Below, in pieces: positions 1 through 7,191 of a DNA stretch of 29,771 nt. The position numbers and the translations under genes were made by a program. Numbering within the stretch: position 1 is the first letter of the stretch; every line of letters starts with the position of its first letter. The DNA is from a virus. A model generated the notes under the pieces. It had not been told where the DNA came from and searched no databases. It saw only the letters and a program-made list of their open reading frames with translations. The stretch covers positions 1 to 29,771 of the IMG/VR virus record IMGVR_UViG_3300026089_000019; one strand, given 5' to 3'.

Positions 1-146
1 AGAAGGGTGCGGTCGCGGCTGGCGGCAACATGAAGGTCTATTCCGGCGCGGCCTGGGTCGAGAAGCCGGCCAAGGTGTGGACCGGCAGCGCTTGGGTCAC
101 CAAGCCGGTGAAGTTCTGGAATGGCAGCGCCTGGGTGCTGGCATGA
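1..146 (+). CDS. C-terminal end of a virion protein with W-x-GSAWV repeats (partial)
   Basis: Only the last 47 codons are in the window; the reading frame is open at the left edge. The visible protein repeats a short unit three times, of the form K-V-W/F-x-G-S-A-W-V-x-K-P, for example SGAAWVEKPAKVW, TGSAWVTKPVKFW and NGSAWVLA. Such Trp/Gly-Ser-Ala-Trp repeats are common at the ends of phage tail or appendage proteins, so a minor tail or decoration role is likely, but this rests on composition and position only. The stop codon overlaps the next start in an ATGA, which ties it to the late operon. The beginning of the gene must be read from the sequence to the left. Confidence 0.7.
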   Translation, partial: KGAVAAGGNMKVYSGAAWVEKPAKVWTGSAWVTKPVKFWNGSAWVLA

Positions 147-352
147 GCGATCCCTGGATCAAGCTGCCACCGCCGAGTGCCGAAATCTGGTCGCAGATCA
201 CGTCGCTCCAGAAAGTGCGGTTTACCCAGAACGGAAGACGCCGCATCACCGAAGGCAATCGCCTGATCCGGATCATCGAGCGGGGCCGCAGGACATCGGA
301 CCCTTGGCAAGTCAGGCCACCGCCGGGATCCGATCCCTGGACACGGCTCTAG
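143..352 (+). CDS. Small hypothetical late protein with SDPW motifs, 69 aa
   Basis: The start ATG at 143 overlaps the preceding stop (ATGA), and an upstream in-frame start at 77 would bury most of the previous gene's end, so 143 is preferred. The protein begins MSDPWIKLPPP and later carries DPWQVRPPPGSDPW, so a short Ser/Asp-Pro-Trp-plus-Pro-Pro-Pro element recurs at both ends around a basic, Arg-rich middle. No enzyme motif, membrane segment or signal peptide is visible. I do not recognise the family. Its place among tail genes suggests a small structural or assembly protein, which is inference only. Confidence 0.6.
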   Translation: MSDPWIKLPPPSAEIWSQITSLQKVRFTQNGRRRITEGNRLIRIIERGRRTSDPWQVRPPPGSDPWTRL

Positions 353-359
353 ATGTCCA

Positions 360-593
360 ATGCTCCTCGCCCTCACCCTGGTGACACTGACGATCGCTGA
401 CGGCGCGAAGGTATCGATCAACCCGCAGTACGTCGTGAAGTTGTGGCCGACGAAAGAGGCGATGGAGCGCGGCAAGAACACGATGGTGGTGACGGGGGCC
501 AAGTGCGTGGTGACGATGGCCGACGGCAAGTTCATGAGCGTGCTGGAGACCTGTGACTACGTGAAATTGCGATTGGAGGGGAAGATCAAATGA
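360..593 (+). CDS. Small FlbD-like beta-strand protein
   Basis: The protein is 77 residues from the ATG at 360. It contains VTLTIADGAKVSINPQYVV, then a middle containing VVTGAKCVVTMADGKFMSVLET. This resembles the small FlbD-like family, in which a short protein begins M-x-x-L-T, has a Gly-turn and asparagine-containing strand, and ends with a strand followed by V-x-E. By that comparison the GTG at 381 (giving M-T-L-T-I-A-D-G) may be the true start; neither start has a clear ribosome binding site. Phage members of such families are of unknown function. The stop overlaps the next gene's start (ATGA at 590). The family resemblance is seen by eye and not confirmed by a search. Confidence 0.6.
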   Translation: MLLALTLVTLTIADGAKVSINPQYVVKLWPTKEAMERGKNTMVVTGAKCVVTMADGKFMSVLETCDYVKLRLEGKIK

Positions 594-1090
594 GCCTGCT
601 GAACCCCAAGACCGTCTTCAAATACAACTGCGTCCCGGCGCTTTACCTCTTGCAGGAACTGTGCGCCGTGCCGGTCAGCGACGAGGCGCATGTCCTGGTG
701 CTGGCCATCGCCGGACAGGAGAGCAACTGGGAAGCCCGTAAGCAATACGGCGGGCCGGCAAGGTCCCTCTGGCAGTTCGAGAAGGGCGGCGGTGTCCACG
801 GTGTCCTGACGCACCCGGCGTCGGAGGACAAGATCGCCGAGTTCTGCGACGCGCTGGGCATCCCGTGCGACGAAAGCACCGTGTACGAGGCGATGGCGTG
901 GAACGGCCTTTTGGGGGCTGCCATGGCACGCCTGCTGCTCTACACCGATCCGGCGCTCCTGCCCAAAATCGGCCAGCAGGACCAGGCGTGGGAGTACTAC
1001 AAGCGTAACTGGCGGCCGGGCGCGCCTCATCCCGAAGCGTGGCCCGACAAGTACCAGACAGCCGTCAAGACGGTAGGAGGCAAGCCATGA
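590..1090 (+). CDS. Lysozyme/transglycosylase-like protein, probable peptidoglycan-degrading enzyme
   Basis: This 166-residue protein carries AIAGQESNWEAR (residues 39-50) and then GGPARSLWQFEKGGGVHG (54-71). The Gln-Glu-Ser pattern with E44, followed by a Gly/Pro-rich stretch with a Trp-Gln-Phe core, is typical of lysozyme-fold transglycosylases, where the Glu is the general acid that cleaves peptidoglycan between N-acetylmuramic acid and N-acetylglucosamine. A strong ribosome binding site (GGAGGGGAAG) precedes the ATG. There is no signal peptide, so if it is the endolysin it needs a holin; the next gene encodes a small membrane protein. It could instead be a virion-associated enzyme, and a second lysozyme-like gene lies at 6340-7191. 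The fold assignment is from motif only. Confidence 0.65.
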   Translation: MSLLNPKTVFKYNCVPALYLLQELCAVPVSDEAHVLVLAIAGQESNWEARKQYGGPARSLWQFEKGGGVHGVLTHPASEDKIAEFCDALGIPCDESTVYEAMAWNGLLGAAMARLLLYTDPALLPKIGQQDQAWEYYKRNWRPGAPHPEAWPDKYQTAVKTVGGKP

Positions 1091-1440
1091 GTACCACTGT
1101 CCTGATCATCCTCGTGCTGGTCATCCTGCTGTTCGGCGGCGGCTACTACGGCTACGGCCGCTACGGTTATCAGGGACTGGGCGGCATCGTCGGGCTGATC
1201 CTGATCATCCTCGTCATCCTCTTTCTCACCGGCACCCTAGGCGGTGTCCGTGCCCAGACCCACCGCCAGCCGGTGCCCGGCGTGACCCGCACGCCCGTCA
1301 CCGACAGCGACCGCCCGGCGGAAAGACCAGCCGTCAAGACCCGACAACCAATGACGAAATCCCTGCAGGGCGCGACCCGTTGTGAACAGGCTGACGGTTG
1401 GATTACTTGCGACAACGGTGCCAAACTCAAAGCACGATAA
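1087..1440 (+). CDS. DUF3309-like small membrane protein with C-terminal extension
   Basis: The 117-residue protein starts at the ATG at 1087, overlapping the previous stop. The first 50 residues hold two hydrophobic helices (TTVLIILVLVILLFGG and IVGLILIILVILFLTG) separated by a Gly/Tyr-rich turn (GGYYGYGRYGY). This is the layout of the DUF3309 family of short proteobacterial membrane proteins. The remaining 65 residues are hydrophilic, with Pro/Arg-rich sequence and two cysteines (RCEQ and ITCDNG), which the family normally lacks. Two transmembrane helices directly after a lysozyme-like gene make a holin-like role possible, but I see nothing that proves it. Function otherwise unknown. Confidence 0.65.
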   Translation: MSTTVLIILVLVILLFGGGYYGYGRYGYQGLGGIVGLILIILVILFLTGTLGGVRAQTHRQPVPGVTRTPVTDSDRPAERPAVKTRQPMTKSLQGATRCEQADGWITCDNGAKLKAR

Positions 1441-1671
1441 AGGCCGGGAGCCCGCAGAGCCCCGGTCAGAGGGGGTCGACCTGCTGCAGATGACGCGATA
1501 ATCCCTCTCGTTGCCTTTAGCGGGTCGACCTTCGTCACAGGCAGGGTGGTTTTGATGTCCTCCCCTCGCTGTCTGGCTGCCTTGTCTGGAGCCCCGTCCT
1601 GGATTTCCTCGCGCAGTGGTCGCCAGGGCGGGGCTCACGCCCACACACACACACACACGCGGTAGAACTCT
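1441..1671 (+). other. Intergenic stretch with repeats, no convincing gene
   Basis: This 231-base gap holds a G/C-rich inverted element just after the stop of the preceding gene (CCGGG pairing with CCCGG around 1444-1466), two copies of GGGTCGACCT at 1473-1482 and 1522-1531, and a (CA)8 tract at 1642-1658. A 36-codon frame starts at an ATG at 1555 and ends with the CA tract read as His-Thr repeats before a TAG at 1663; it has no good ribosome binding site and is not called as a gene. No clear promoter is seen. Confidence 0.4.
1642..1658. repeat. (CA)8 dinucleotide tract
   Basis: Eight consecutive CA units end 14 bases before the ATG of the gene at 1672. Dinucleotide tracts of this length are unusual in a GC-rich phage and can change length by slippage. 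The 36-codon frame through the tract is in the same frame as the gene at 1672, separated by a TAG. Confidence 0.9.
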
Positions 1672-1890
1672 ATGCTGCCGGACAAGTTGCTGACGTTCTT
1701 GAATGAGCACCCGGAACTCAAGACGGTCGATGTTCCCGAGGGCTGGTCCCGGCTGGAAAGTCTGCCGCTCAAAGCTCGCGTCGTCGAGTTTCTCATGCCC
1801 GACGGGACTACTCGGACATTGGCGCCCAGCAACACCATCCTGATCACCATGAGCGTCAAGCCGATCGGCTGGCGGCAGGTTTCACGATGA
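1672..1890 (+). CDS. Hypothetical protein, 72 aa
   Basis: The protein begins MLPDKLLTFLNEHPELKTV and continues with a beta-rich middle containing VVEFLMPDGTTRTLAPSN, ending in a basic tail (GWRQVSR). Codon use and third-position GC match the neighbouring genes, which supports it being real. The upstream sequence GGTAGAACTCT is only a weak ribosome binding site, and a CA repeat sits just ahead of it. No family is recognised. It stands alone between the lysis-like pair and the collar-fibre gene, so it may be a small tail or assembly protein; this is a guess from position. Confidence 0.55.
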   Translation: MLPDKLLTFLNEHPELKTVDVPEGWSRLESLPLKARVVEFLMPDGTTRTLAPSNTILITMSVKPIGWRQVSR

Positions 1891-1967
1891 TTTAGATTGG
1901 CCCCCTTCCTGGACATCGGATCTGCGGCCGGTCTCCGCGCGCCCATTCCCCTCGTGGAGCGACGCCT

Positions 1968-2903
1968 ATGCCGACTGTCACTGTTCCCCTTGGCCTGACC
2001 AAGCCCACCGTCGGCGGCGACAAGGACGTCTGGGGCCAGTACTGGAACGACAACGCCGACAAGCTCAACGCCATTCATACTGACGACGGCACCGGCACGG
2101 CTGTCGGCATGCATGTCGGCACCGACCAGGTGCTCAGTGTCGACGGCACATTCCAGATCAAGGACATCACCGACGAAACGCATACGTCGGTCGTGACATT
2201 CATCGCGGCGGACGCCGACGCCAACGTCACTGTCGAGCTGAAGTCTCCAACGGTCGGCGGCACGATTGCCACCGAGGAGGCCATGACGGCGGTGGTGGCG
2301 ATCACCCACCCGACGGGGACGATCCTGTCGGGCTACTACGGCACCGCGCCGACCGGCTATGTTTTCGCCGATGGCCGCACGATCGGCGACGCCACGTCGA
2401 GCGCAACCAATCGCGCCAACGATGACTGCGAGCGCCTGTTCAAGCACTTGTGGACCATGGGCTTTGCCCTGGTCGGCGGCACGCGCCTGGCAACAGCGCA
2501 GCTCGACTGGGACGCGCATAAACAGCTCATCCTGCCCAACCACAGCGGGCGCGTCATGGCGGGCCGTGACAATCTCAGTGGCACGGCCGCCGGTGTCTTG
2601 CCTGGCTACACCTTTGGCGTGGCCGGTGGTGCGTATTCGCACACCCTGACGATCGGCGAGACGCCGTATCATAACCATCTGGGGGCCGACCATCTGCATT
2701 CAGGAACAGCCAACCTTGCCTTTATGTATGCGGCTGGTGGGGGTGCCTGGGGGCAGACCGTCGAAGGTGGAACTCACGTTGTCGGTTATAATGCCCTGAC
2801 GGGTGCGGCCGACCGGGAACTGTGGACGAGTTACACGGGCGGCGGCTTTGCCCATAACAACGTGCAGCCGACGATCGCTGTCGACGTGATCATCGCGCTC
2901 TGA
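1968..2903 (+). CDS. Tail fibre protein with phage tail-collar domain
   Basis: This 311-residue protein has an N-terminal anchor-like segment (LTKPTVGGDKDVWGQYWNDNADKLNAI) that resembles the start of many short phage fibres. From about residue 120 it carries a tail-collar-like domain: SGYYGTAPTGYVFADGRTIG, then LPNHSGRVMAGRDN, the histidine-rich ETPYHNHLGADHLHSG, and the C-terminal HNNVQPTIAVDVIIAL. In T4-type short fibres and microcystin-dependent proteins this domain precedes the receptor-binding tip, and paired histidines can bind metal. The role is therefore host attachment at the baseplate or tail tip. A ribosome binding site (GGAGCG) lies 8 bases before the ATG. The domain call is strong; the receptor is unknown. 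Confidence 0.85.
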   Translation: MPTVTVPLGLTKPTVGGDKDVWGQYWNDNADKLNAIHTDDGTGTAVGMHVGTDQVLSVDGTFQIKDITDETHTSVVTFIAADADANVTVELKSPTVGGTIATEEAMTAVVAITHPTGTILSGYYGTAPTGYVFADGRTIGDATSSATNRANDDCERLFKHLWTMGFALVGGTRLATAQLDWDAHKQLILPNHSGRVMAGRDNLSGTAAGVLPGYTFGVAGGAYSHTLTIGETPYHNHLGADHLHSGTANLAFMYAAGGGAWGQTVEGGTHVVGYNALTGAADRELWTSYTGGGFAHNNVQPTIAVDVIIAL

Positions 2904-2905
2904 CC

Positions 2906-4456
2906 ATGCCTCCCAGCCACAAATACATTCCGCTCCTCCTGCCGCCGGGCATGGCCCGCAACGGCACGCCCTACGACACGCCCGGACGGTGGTGGGATGC
3001 CAACCTGATGCGTTGGCACGCCGGATCGCTGCGCCCGGTCGGCGGTTGGGAGAAGCTGACGCCCAACCCGTTCGACAGCCCGGCGCGCAAGCTCTTCGCC
3101 TGGCGCTCGCACGAGATCGACCGCTCGATGCTGGTCGGCACCGACTACAAGCTCTATGTCGACCGCTCGGGCACGGCCGACCCGTGGCTCGACATCACGC
3201 CCGTAGGGTTTCTCCCGCCCGTTGCAACCATCACGGGCGGCTACGGCACTGGCCCCTACGGCATGGATTTCTACGGGACACCGCGCGACGCCGCGACCAG
3301 CACCGGCGCCTACTCGAACTTTGCCTACTGGTCGATGGACAACTGGGGCGAAGACGTCCTGATCACGGCCAACACCGACGGTCGTGTCTGGCACTATGTC
3401 CACGACAACGCGACACCGGGACCGCCGGTCGAGATCGTCGCGTCGGCCGGCGAGGTGCCGACGATGATCGCTTCGCTGATCGTCACGGAGCAGCGCCACC
3501 TCATGCTGATCCGCTGCTCGATGGACGGCACCGAGTATCCCTATCGCATTGCCTGGAGTTCTTCGGAGGACTTCACCGACTGGGATTTTACCTCGATCAC
3601 CAACTCGGCGGGCTGGCTCGACCTTCAAGCCACCAGTCCCTTGATGTGCGCCGTCCATGTCCGCGAGGGCATCCTGGTGTTCTCGGCGACCGAGGTGTTT
3701 TTGGTCACATACGTCGCCGGCCCGTACTACTACGGCGCGACCAAGATCGCCGAAATGAAGATGATGAACCCCTATGGGATTGCCCCGTTCATGGGTAATG
3801 CTCTTTGGGCGACCGACCGGGGCTTCCACTACTACACGTCGGGCTACGTCAATCCGATCAACTGCGAGTTCTTCGACGAGATCATCGCCGAGATCGACCC
3901 CGGCTGGGGACCGATGCGCGTCACCGCCGGCGGCAACGGTGTCTTCCAGGAAATCTGGTTCAGCTATCCGACGATCGGCAATTCCGAGAACAACAAGTAC
4001 GTGATTTTCCACGCCGTCGAGGGTTGGTTCGTGTGGGGCTACATGGGCCGCAGCGCGATCCTCGCCGCCGGAACCTGGCCGCAGCCGATCATGGGTGCCG
4101 CCGACAACCATCTTTACCTTCACGAGAAAGGCTGGACGGCGTCGGGCGTTCCCCTGCGCGAGCAGCGTTTCGTCGAGACCGGTGCGCTGGGCATCGCCGA
4201 AGGCACCCAGACCGTCGAGGTCACTTCGGCTCTGATCGGGTCTTCCTCGCCGGGCGCCTTCGACATCAAGTTCTTCTCGCGCTTTGCCCCTAACGGCGCG
4301 GAGCGCACCTTCGGCCCGTACATGGAGCGGCCGGACGGCTACACCGACACGCGCGTATCGGCGCGTGAGGCGCGCGTGCGCCTGGCGATGAAGGTCGATG
4401 CCAACCACGCCTTGGGTCAGACCCGTGTCCTGGTGCGCGCAGCGGGGACGCGATGA
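2906..4456 (+). CDS. Large virion protein, possible tail hub/head-closure (P22 gp10-like)
   Basis: The 516-residue protein starts two bases after the previous stop. Its N-terminus (IPLLLPPGMARNGTPYDTPG, then GRWWDANLMRWHAGSLRPVGGWEKL) describes a conserved opening seen in podovirus-type structural proteins. The rest is beta-rich with many aromatic/Gly-Tyr blades (TGGYGTGPYGMDFYG, YWSMDNWGEDVLITANTDG, WFVWGYMGR), as in beta-propeller-like packaged-DNA-stabilising proteins such as P22 gp10. The size (P22 gp10 is about 470 residues) and the position just ahead of internal virion protein genes agree. No catalytic motif is visible. The gp10-like assignment is inference from layout and composition; a fold-level search would settle it. 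Virion structural role is well supported. Confidence 0.65.
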   Translation: MPPSHKYIPLLLPPGMARNGTPYDTPGRWWDANLMRWHAGSLRPVGGWEKLTPNPFDSPARKLFAWRSHEIDRSMLVGTDYKLYVDRSGTADPWLDITPVGFLPPVATITGGYGTGPYGMDFYGTPRDAATSTGAYSNFAYWSMDNWGEDVLITANTDGRVWHYVHDNATPGPPVEIVASAGEVPTMIASLIVTEQRHLMLIRCSMDGTEYPYRIAWSSSEDFTDWDFTSITNSAGWLDLQATSPLMCAVHVREGILVFSATEVFLVTYVAGPYYYGATKIAEMKMMNPYGIAPFMGNALWATDRGFHYYTSGYVNPINCEFFDEIIAEIDPGWGPMRVTAGGNGVFQEIWFSYPTIGNSENNKYVIFHAVEGWFVWGYMGRSAILAAGTWPQPIMGAADNHLYLHEKGWTASGVPLREQRFVETGALGIAEGTQTVEVTSALIGSSSPGAFDIKFFSRFAPNGAERTFGPYMERPDGYTDTRVSAREARVRLAMKVDANHALGQTRVLVRAAGTR

Positions 4457-4698
4457 GGGTTAATTTCCCCGGCCCGGCACCGGCCAACTACAGCCAGGGC
4501 TTCATCATGCAAGTCCTGTCGCGGCTCACGCTGACGTTCAGCCAGGTGTTGTCGAGCCAACAGGAAGGGCCGTGCGTCGTCCTGTCCTCGCCCGACGGCA
4601 AAATCTGGCGCGTGTCGGTGAGTAATGCTGGGGCATTGGTCGTCGCCCCGGCGACCCCGACCACCCGCGAACACCCGGGCACGGCAGGCTCGATATGA
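4453..4698 (+). CDS. Hypothetical late protein, 81 aa
   Basis: The start overlaps the preceding stop by four bases (ATGA) and the stop overlaps the next start in the same way, so it sits in a coupled chain of late genes. The sequence MRVNFPGPAPANYSQGFIMQ is followed by VVLSSPDGKIWRVSVSNAG, a likely beta-hairpin, and a Thr/Pro-rich tail. The SPDGKxWRVxVxNxG segment is typical of small phage proteins that form a beta-sandwich or accessory virion piece. There are no cysteines arranged for metal binding and no membrane helix. I cannot assign a function. Confidence 0.65.
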   Translation: MRVNFPGPAPANYSQGFIMQVLSRLTLTFSQVLSSQQEGPCVVLSSPDGKIWRVSVSNAGALVVAPATPTTREHPGTAGSI

Positions 4699-5078
4699 GC
4701 AATCGGATAAAGCCACTCGAAGGCCACGAGATCGTCGACAAGATCAAAAAGGCGTTGCGCCTGTCCCAGGACACGCACTCTTGGGAAGACATCCGGCGCG
4801 GCCTGGTCGAGGGCAAATATCAGCTCTTCCAGAACGACGACGGGGTTGTTCTCACCGAGATCGTCCAGGCGCCCAACGTCAAATACCTGAACTGTTTCAT
4901 CATCGCCGGAAGACTGCCCGGTGTCCTGAAGCTGCAGAAGGTCGTCGAGGACCACGGCCGCCAGCACAACTGCAAGTTCATGGTCGGCACCGGCCGCCTG
5001 GGCTGGCGCAAGGTCATGCCTCTGCACGGTTGGACGGAAGAGGCCGTCGTCTTCAGAAAGGACGTTCGCTATGGGTAA
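4695..5078 (+). CDS. Conserved phage protein, possibly GNAT-fold-like, 127 aa
   Basis: The protein begins MSNRIKPLEGHEIVDKIKKAL and contains SWEDIRRGLVEGKYQLFQND, a beta-rich core (GVVLTEIVQ, LNCFIIAGRLPGVLKL) and an end containing GWRKVMPLHGWTEEAVVFRKDV. An alternation of helix, several strands, a long helix (VVEDHGRQHNCKF) and a final strand pair is reminiscent of GNAT acetyltransferase-like phage proteins found next to internal virion genes (T7 gp13 is a comparable case). No intact acetyl-CoA loop (Q/R-x-x-G-x-G/A) is obvious, so catalysis is doubtful. The ends overlap both neighbours. A virion accessory role is inferred from position. Confidence 0.65.
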   Translation: MSNRIKPLEGHEIVDKIKKALRLSQDTHSWEDIRRGLVEGKYQLFQNDDGVVLTEIVQAPNVKYLNCFIIAGRLPGVLKLQKVVEDHGRQHNCKFMVGTGRLGWRKVMPLHGWTEEAVVFRKDVRYG

Positions 5079-6336
5079 GCCATCGAGCGGCGGCGGCACG
5101 CAGCAGACCGTCAATAAGACTGAGCTGCCCGAGTGGGTGAGCCAGGCGGGACAGCGCAACCTCAACCAGTCCTACGACGTCAGCCAGAACCTGATGGGGC
5201 CTTACACCGGGCAGCGCGTCGCCGACCTTGTGCCAGGACAGATGGCGGCGATTGCCGGCATGAACCGGCTGCCTGGGTCGACCACAGCGGCCTTCAACCT
5301 GGCGCAGGACCAGGCGGCCAACGTCGGCAATTTCCAGGCGGGCCAGGTCACGCCGACCATGCTGAACGGGCTCGACCTTTCGGGCTACATGAACCCCTTC
5401 ACGAACAGCGTCATTGGAACGGGCCTAGCTGGTCTCGATGTGCAACGCCAGCAAGCCCTGCGCCAGATCGGCGACCAGGCGCTCGCTTCGCGCGCCTTCG
5501 GCGGCTCGCGACAGGGCATCCAGGAAGGCGTCACCAATACCGGAGCCGTGACAGCCGCCGGTAACCTGGCCTCCCAGCTGGCCTACCAGAACTTCAACCA
5601 GGCCCAGCAGGCGGCCACCGGCGACATCTCGCGCGACCTCGCGGCGCAGCAGTTCAACGAGCAGGCCCGCCAGCAGGCGGCGCAGACCCAGCTGGCCGGG
5701 GCCAACGCCCTGGGTGGGCTGGCCAGCCAGGGACAGCAGACACAGCTGCAGGCCCTGATGGCCATGCTGCAGGGCAATCAGCTCGTCCAGGGACAGAACC
5801 AGGCGATGCTCGACGCGGCGCGCCAGCAGTACGCGGAACAGCAGAACTTCCCGATCCAGCAGCTGCAGATCCCGCTGCAGGCCTTGGGCATGACGCCCTA
5901 CGGCCAGACCCAGACCCAGACCTCGCCGACACCGCCCGGCAACGCGACGATGTCCGGCATGGGCATGGCCTCGGCCGGGCTGGGCATCCTGGGCGCGCTG
6001 ATGGCGATCCCGACCGGCGGCACCTCGCTGATGGCGGCGCTGCCGGCGTTGGCCAGCGCGGGAGCGGCGGCAACGGGCGCGGCGTCGCGCTCCGATCGCC
6101 GGCTCAAGACCGACATCGAGCCGGCCGGACACGATCCCAACCTCGACCTGCCGCTCTACGCCTACCGCTACAAGCGCGACCCCAAGACCTACCCGAAGGT
6201 CGTCGGCGTGATGGCCCAGGACGTCGAGAAGAAATATCCCGAGGCGGTCGGCCAGACGCCGGACGGCTTCAAGACGGTCAACCTCGACTTCCTCGGCAAC
6301 GTCGCCAACCTCAACGCCCTCTACGCGCGGAGTTAG
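5071..6336 (+). CDS. Internal virion protein with C-terminal S74 intramolecular chaperone domain
   Basis: The 421-residue protein has a Gln/Ala-rich helical body (residues about 20-270, full of QQ and AA pairs), a Gly/Ala hydrophobic segment (about 295-335) and a C-terminal domain starting SDRRLKTDIEP. That motif is the catalytic Ser-Lys pair of S74 self-cleaving chaperone domains (S341 and K346 here), followed by the expected YAYRYK and GVMAQDVEKKYPEAV. Such domains help trimerise a partner domain and then cut themselves off just before the Ser. Cleavage would leave about 340 residues in the virion. A good ribosome binding site (AAAGGA) precedes the ATG at 5071. The internal or ejection-protein role is inferred from composition and neighbours; the S74 call is strong. 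Confidence 0.8.
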   Translation: MGKPSSGGGTQQTVNKTELPEWVSQAGQRNLNQSYDVSQNLMGPYTGQRVADLVPGQMAAIAGMNRLPGSTTAAFNLAQDQAANVGNFQAGQVTPTMLNGLDLSGYMNPFTNSVIGTGLAGLDVQRQQALRQIGDQALASRAFGGSRQGIQEGVTNTGAVTAAGNLASQLAYQNFNQAQQAATGDISRDLAAQQFNEQARQQAAQTQLAGANALGGLASQGQQTQLQALMAMLQGNQLVQGQNQAMLDAARQQYAEQQNFPIQQLQIPLQALGMTPYGQTQTQTSPTPPGNATMSGMGMASAGLGILGALMAIPTGGTSLMAALPALASAGAAATGAASRSDRRLKTDIEPAGHDPNLDLPLYAYRYKRDPKTYPKVVGVMAQDVEKKYPEAVGQTPDGFKTVNLDFLGNVANLNALYARS

Positions 6337-6339
6337 GCC

Positions 6340-7191
6340 ATGGCCGACAGACCGGACTTCAAGGCATACGCCGAGTACCTGCGGGGCAAGGGCCTCCAGC
6401 CGCACGTCATTCAGGCGATGCTCGACCACATGAACCGCGAGAGCGGCGGTCGACCCACCCTGTCGCACGACAAGGGCACCGGCTTCGGTCTCTACGGGTT
6501 CCGTGACCCGACGCCGGGACAGGGTCGATGGACTAACCTCAAGAACTTCGCCGGCGATCGTGATCCCAACGACTGGCGGACACAGCTCGACTTTACGCTG
6601 CACGAGATGGGTTTTGGCCAGAAGCCCGAGGGCAGCACGACCTGGGGCTCCGAGAAAGCCGCCGGGGACAGGATCCTGGGCGCCAAGGACTATGGCCAGG
6701 CCAGCGAAGGCATGTACGCCTACCTGCGTCCGCTCAACTGGAACAACGCCCAGCGGCCGGCCACGCCGACCCTGACGGAGCGGCCCAACACGGTCGGATC
6801 GGACGTTGCCAGCTGGCTCGACAGGCTGACCGGTGGCAGCGGCGTCTCGTCGACCGGTGGCAGCGGCGTCTCGTCGACCGATGCCAACGCCCAGCAGAAC
6901 AAGCCCTTCGACTGGGGCGGGCTTCTGAGCAGCGGCATGGAAACCATGGCCAAGGCCAGTCCGGCCAGCATGGGCGGCGGTGGTGGTGATGGCGGCCCGC
7001 CGCCGATGCCCAATTTGCCGGCGCACCGGCCCCAGATGCAGCAGTTCGTGAACCCACTGATGGCGCAGCAGCAGTCTGGCATGGGCATGGGCCTGCTGTC
7101 GCCCGGCATGGGCGGCCAGATGGGTCAGCCAGGACAGCCAGGACAGGACCAGATCAAGAAGCTCCTCGGGCTTCTGTCAGGAGGTGCGTGA
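6340..7191 (+). CDS. Virion-associated lysozyme (phage tail lysozyme domain) with Gly/Gln-rich tail
   Basis: Residues 1-130 match the phage tail-lysozyme type: GLQPHVIQAMLDHMNRESGG contains E34, the likely catalytic acid, followed by GTGFGLYGFRDP, WTNLKNFA and WRTQLDFTLHEM. The enzyme would open a local hole in peptidoglycan so that DNA can cross during injection. The rest (about 150-283) is low complexity: a duplicated GGSGVSST unit, GGGGGDGGPPP, and Met/Gly/Gln-rich stretches ending QDQIKKLLGLLSGG. A ribosome binding site (GGAG) lies 8 bases before the ATG. It follows the S74 protein by three bases. This is probably the infection-stage enzyme, with the 590-1090 gene as the lysis-stage candidate. 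Confidence 0.8.
   Translation: MADRPDFKAYAEYLRGKGLQPHVIQAMLDHMNRESGGRPTLSHDKGTGFGLYGFRDPTPGQGRWTNLKNFAGDRDPNDWRTQLDFTLHEMGFGQKPEGSTTWGSEKAAGDRILGAKDYGQASEGMYAYLRPLNWNNAQRPATPTLTERPNTVGSDVASWLDRLTGGSGVSSTGGSGVSSTDANAQQNKPFDWGGLLSSGMETMAKASPASMGGGGGDGGPPPMPNLPAHRPQMQQFVNPLMAQQQSGMGMGLLSPGMGGQMGQPGQPGQDQIKKLLGLLSGGA
6829..6876. repeat. Perfect 24-bp tandem duplication inside the virion lysozyme gene
   Basis: The 24-base unit beginning ACCGGTGGCAGC is present twice, head to tail and without mismatch, at 6829-6852 and 6853-6876. It adds exactly eight residues (GGSGVSST repeated) in a linker, so the frame is kept. Perfect identity suggests a recent duplication or an array that can change length. 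Confidence 0.95.

Noticed and set aside
1555-1665. Short frame ending in the CA tract (MSSPRCLAALSGAPSWISSR...)
   Set aside because: No good ribosome binding site, low-complexity His-Thr end; kept only as a note to the repeat.
2831-4408. Long open frame on the minus strand, 525 codons
   Set aside because: It lies wholly opposite the well-supported structural gene at 2906-4456; such frames arise from GC-rich codon structure. It is Arg/Val/Asp-rich and shows no domain.
5425-7026. Minus-strand open frame of 533 codons
   Set aside because: Opposite the S74 and lysozyme genes, with low-complexity Arg/Gly/Leu-rich sequence.
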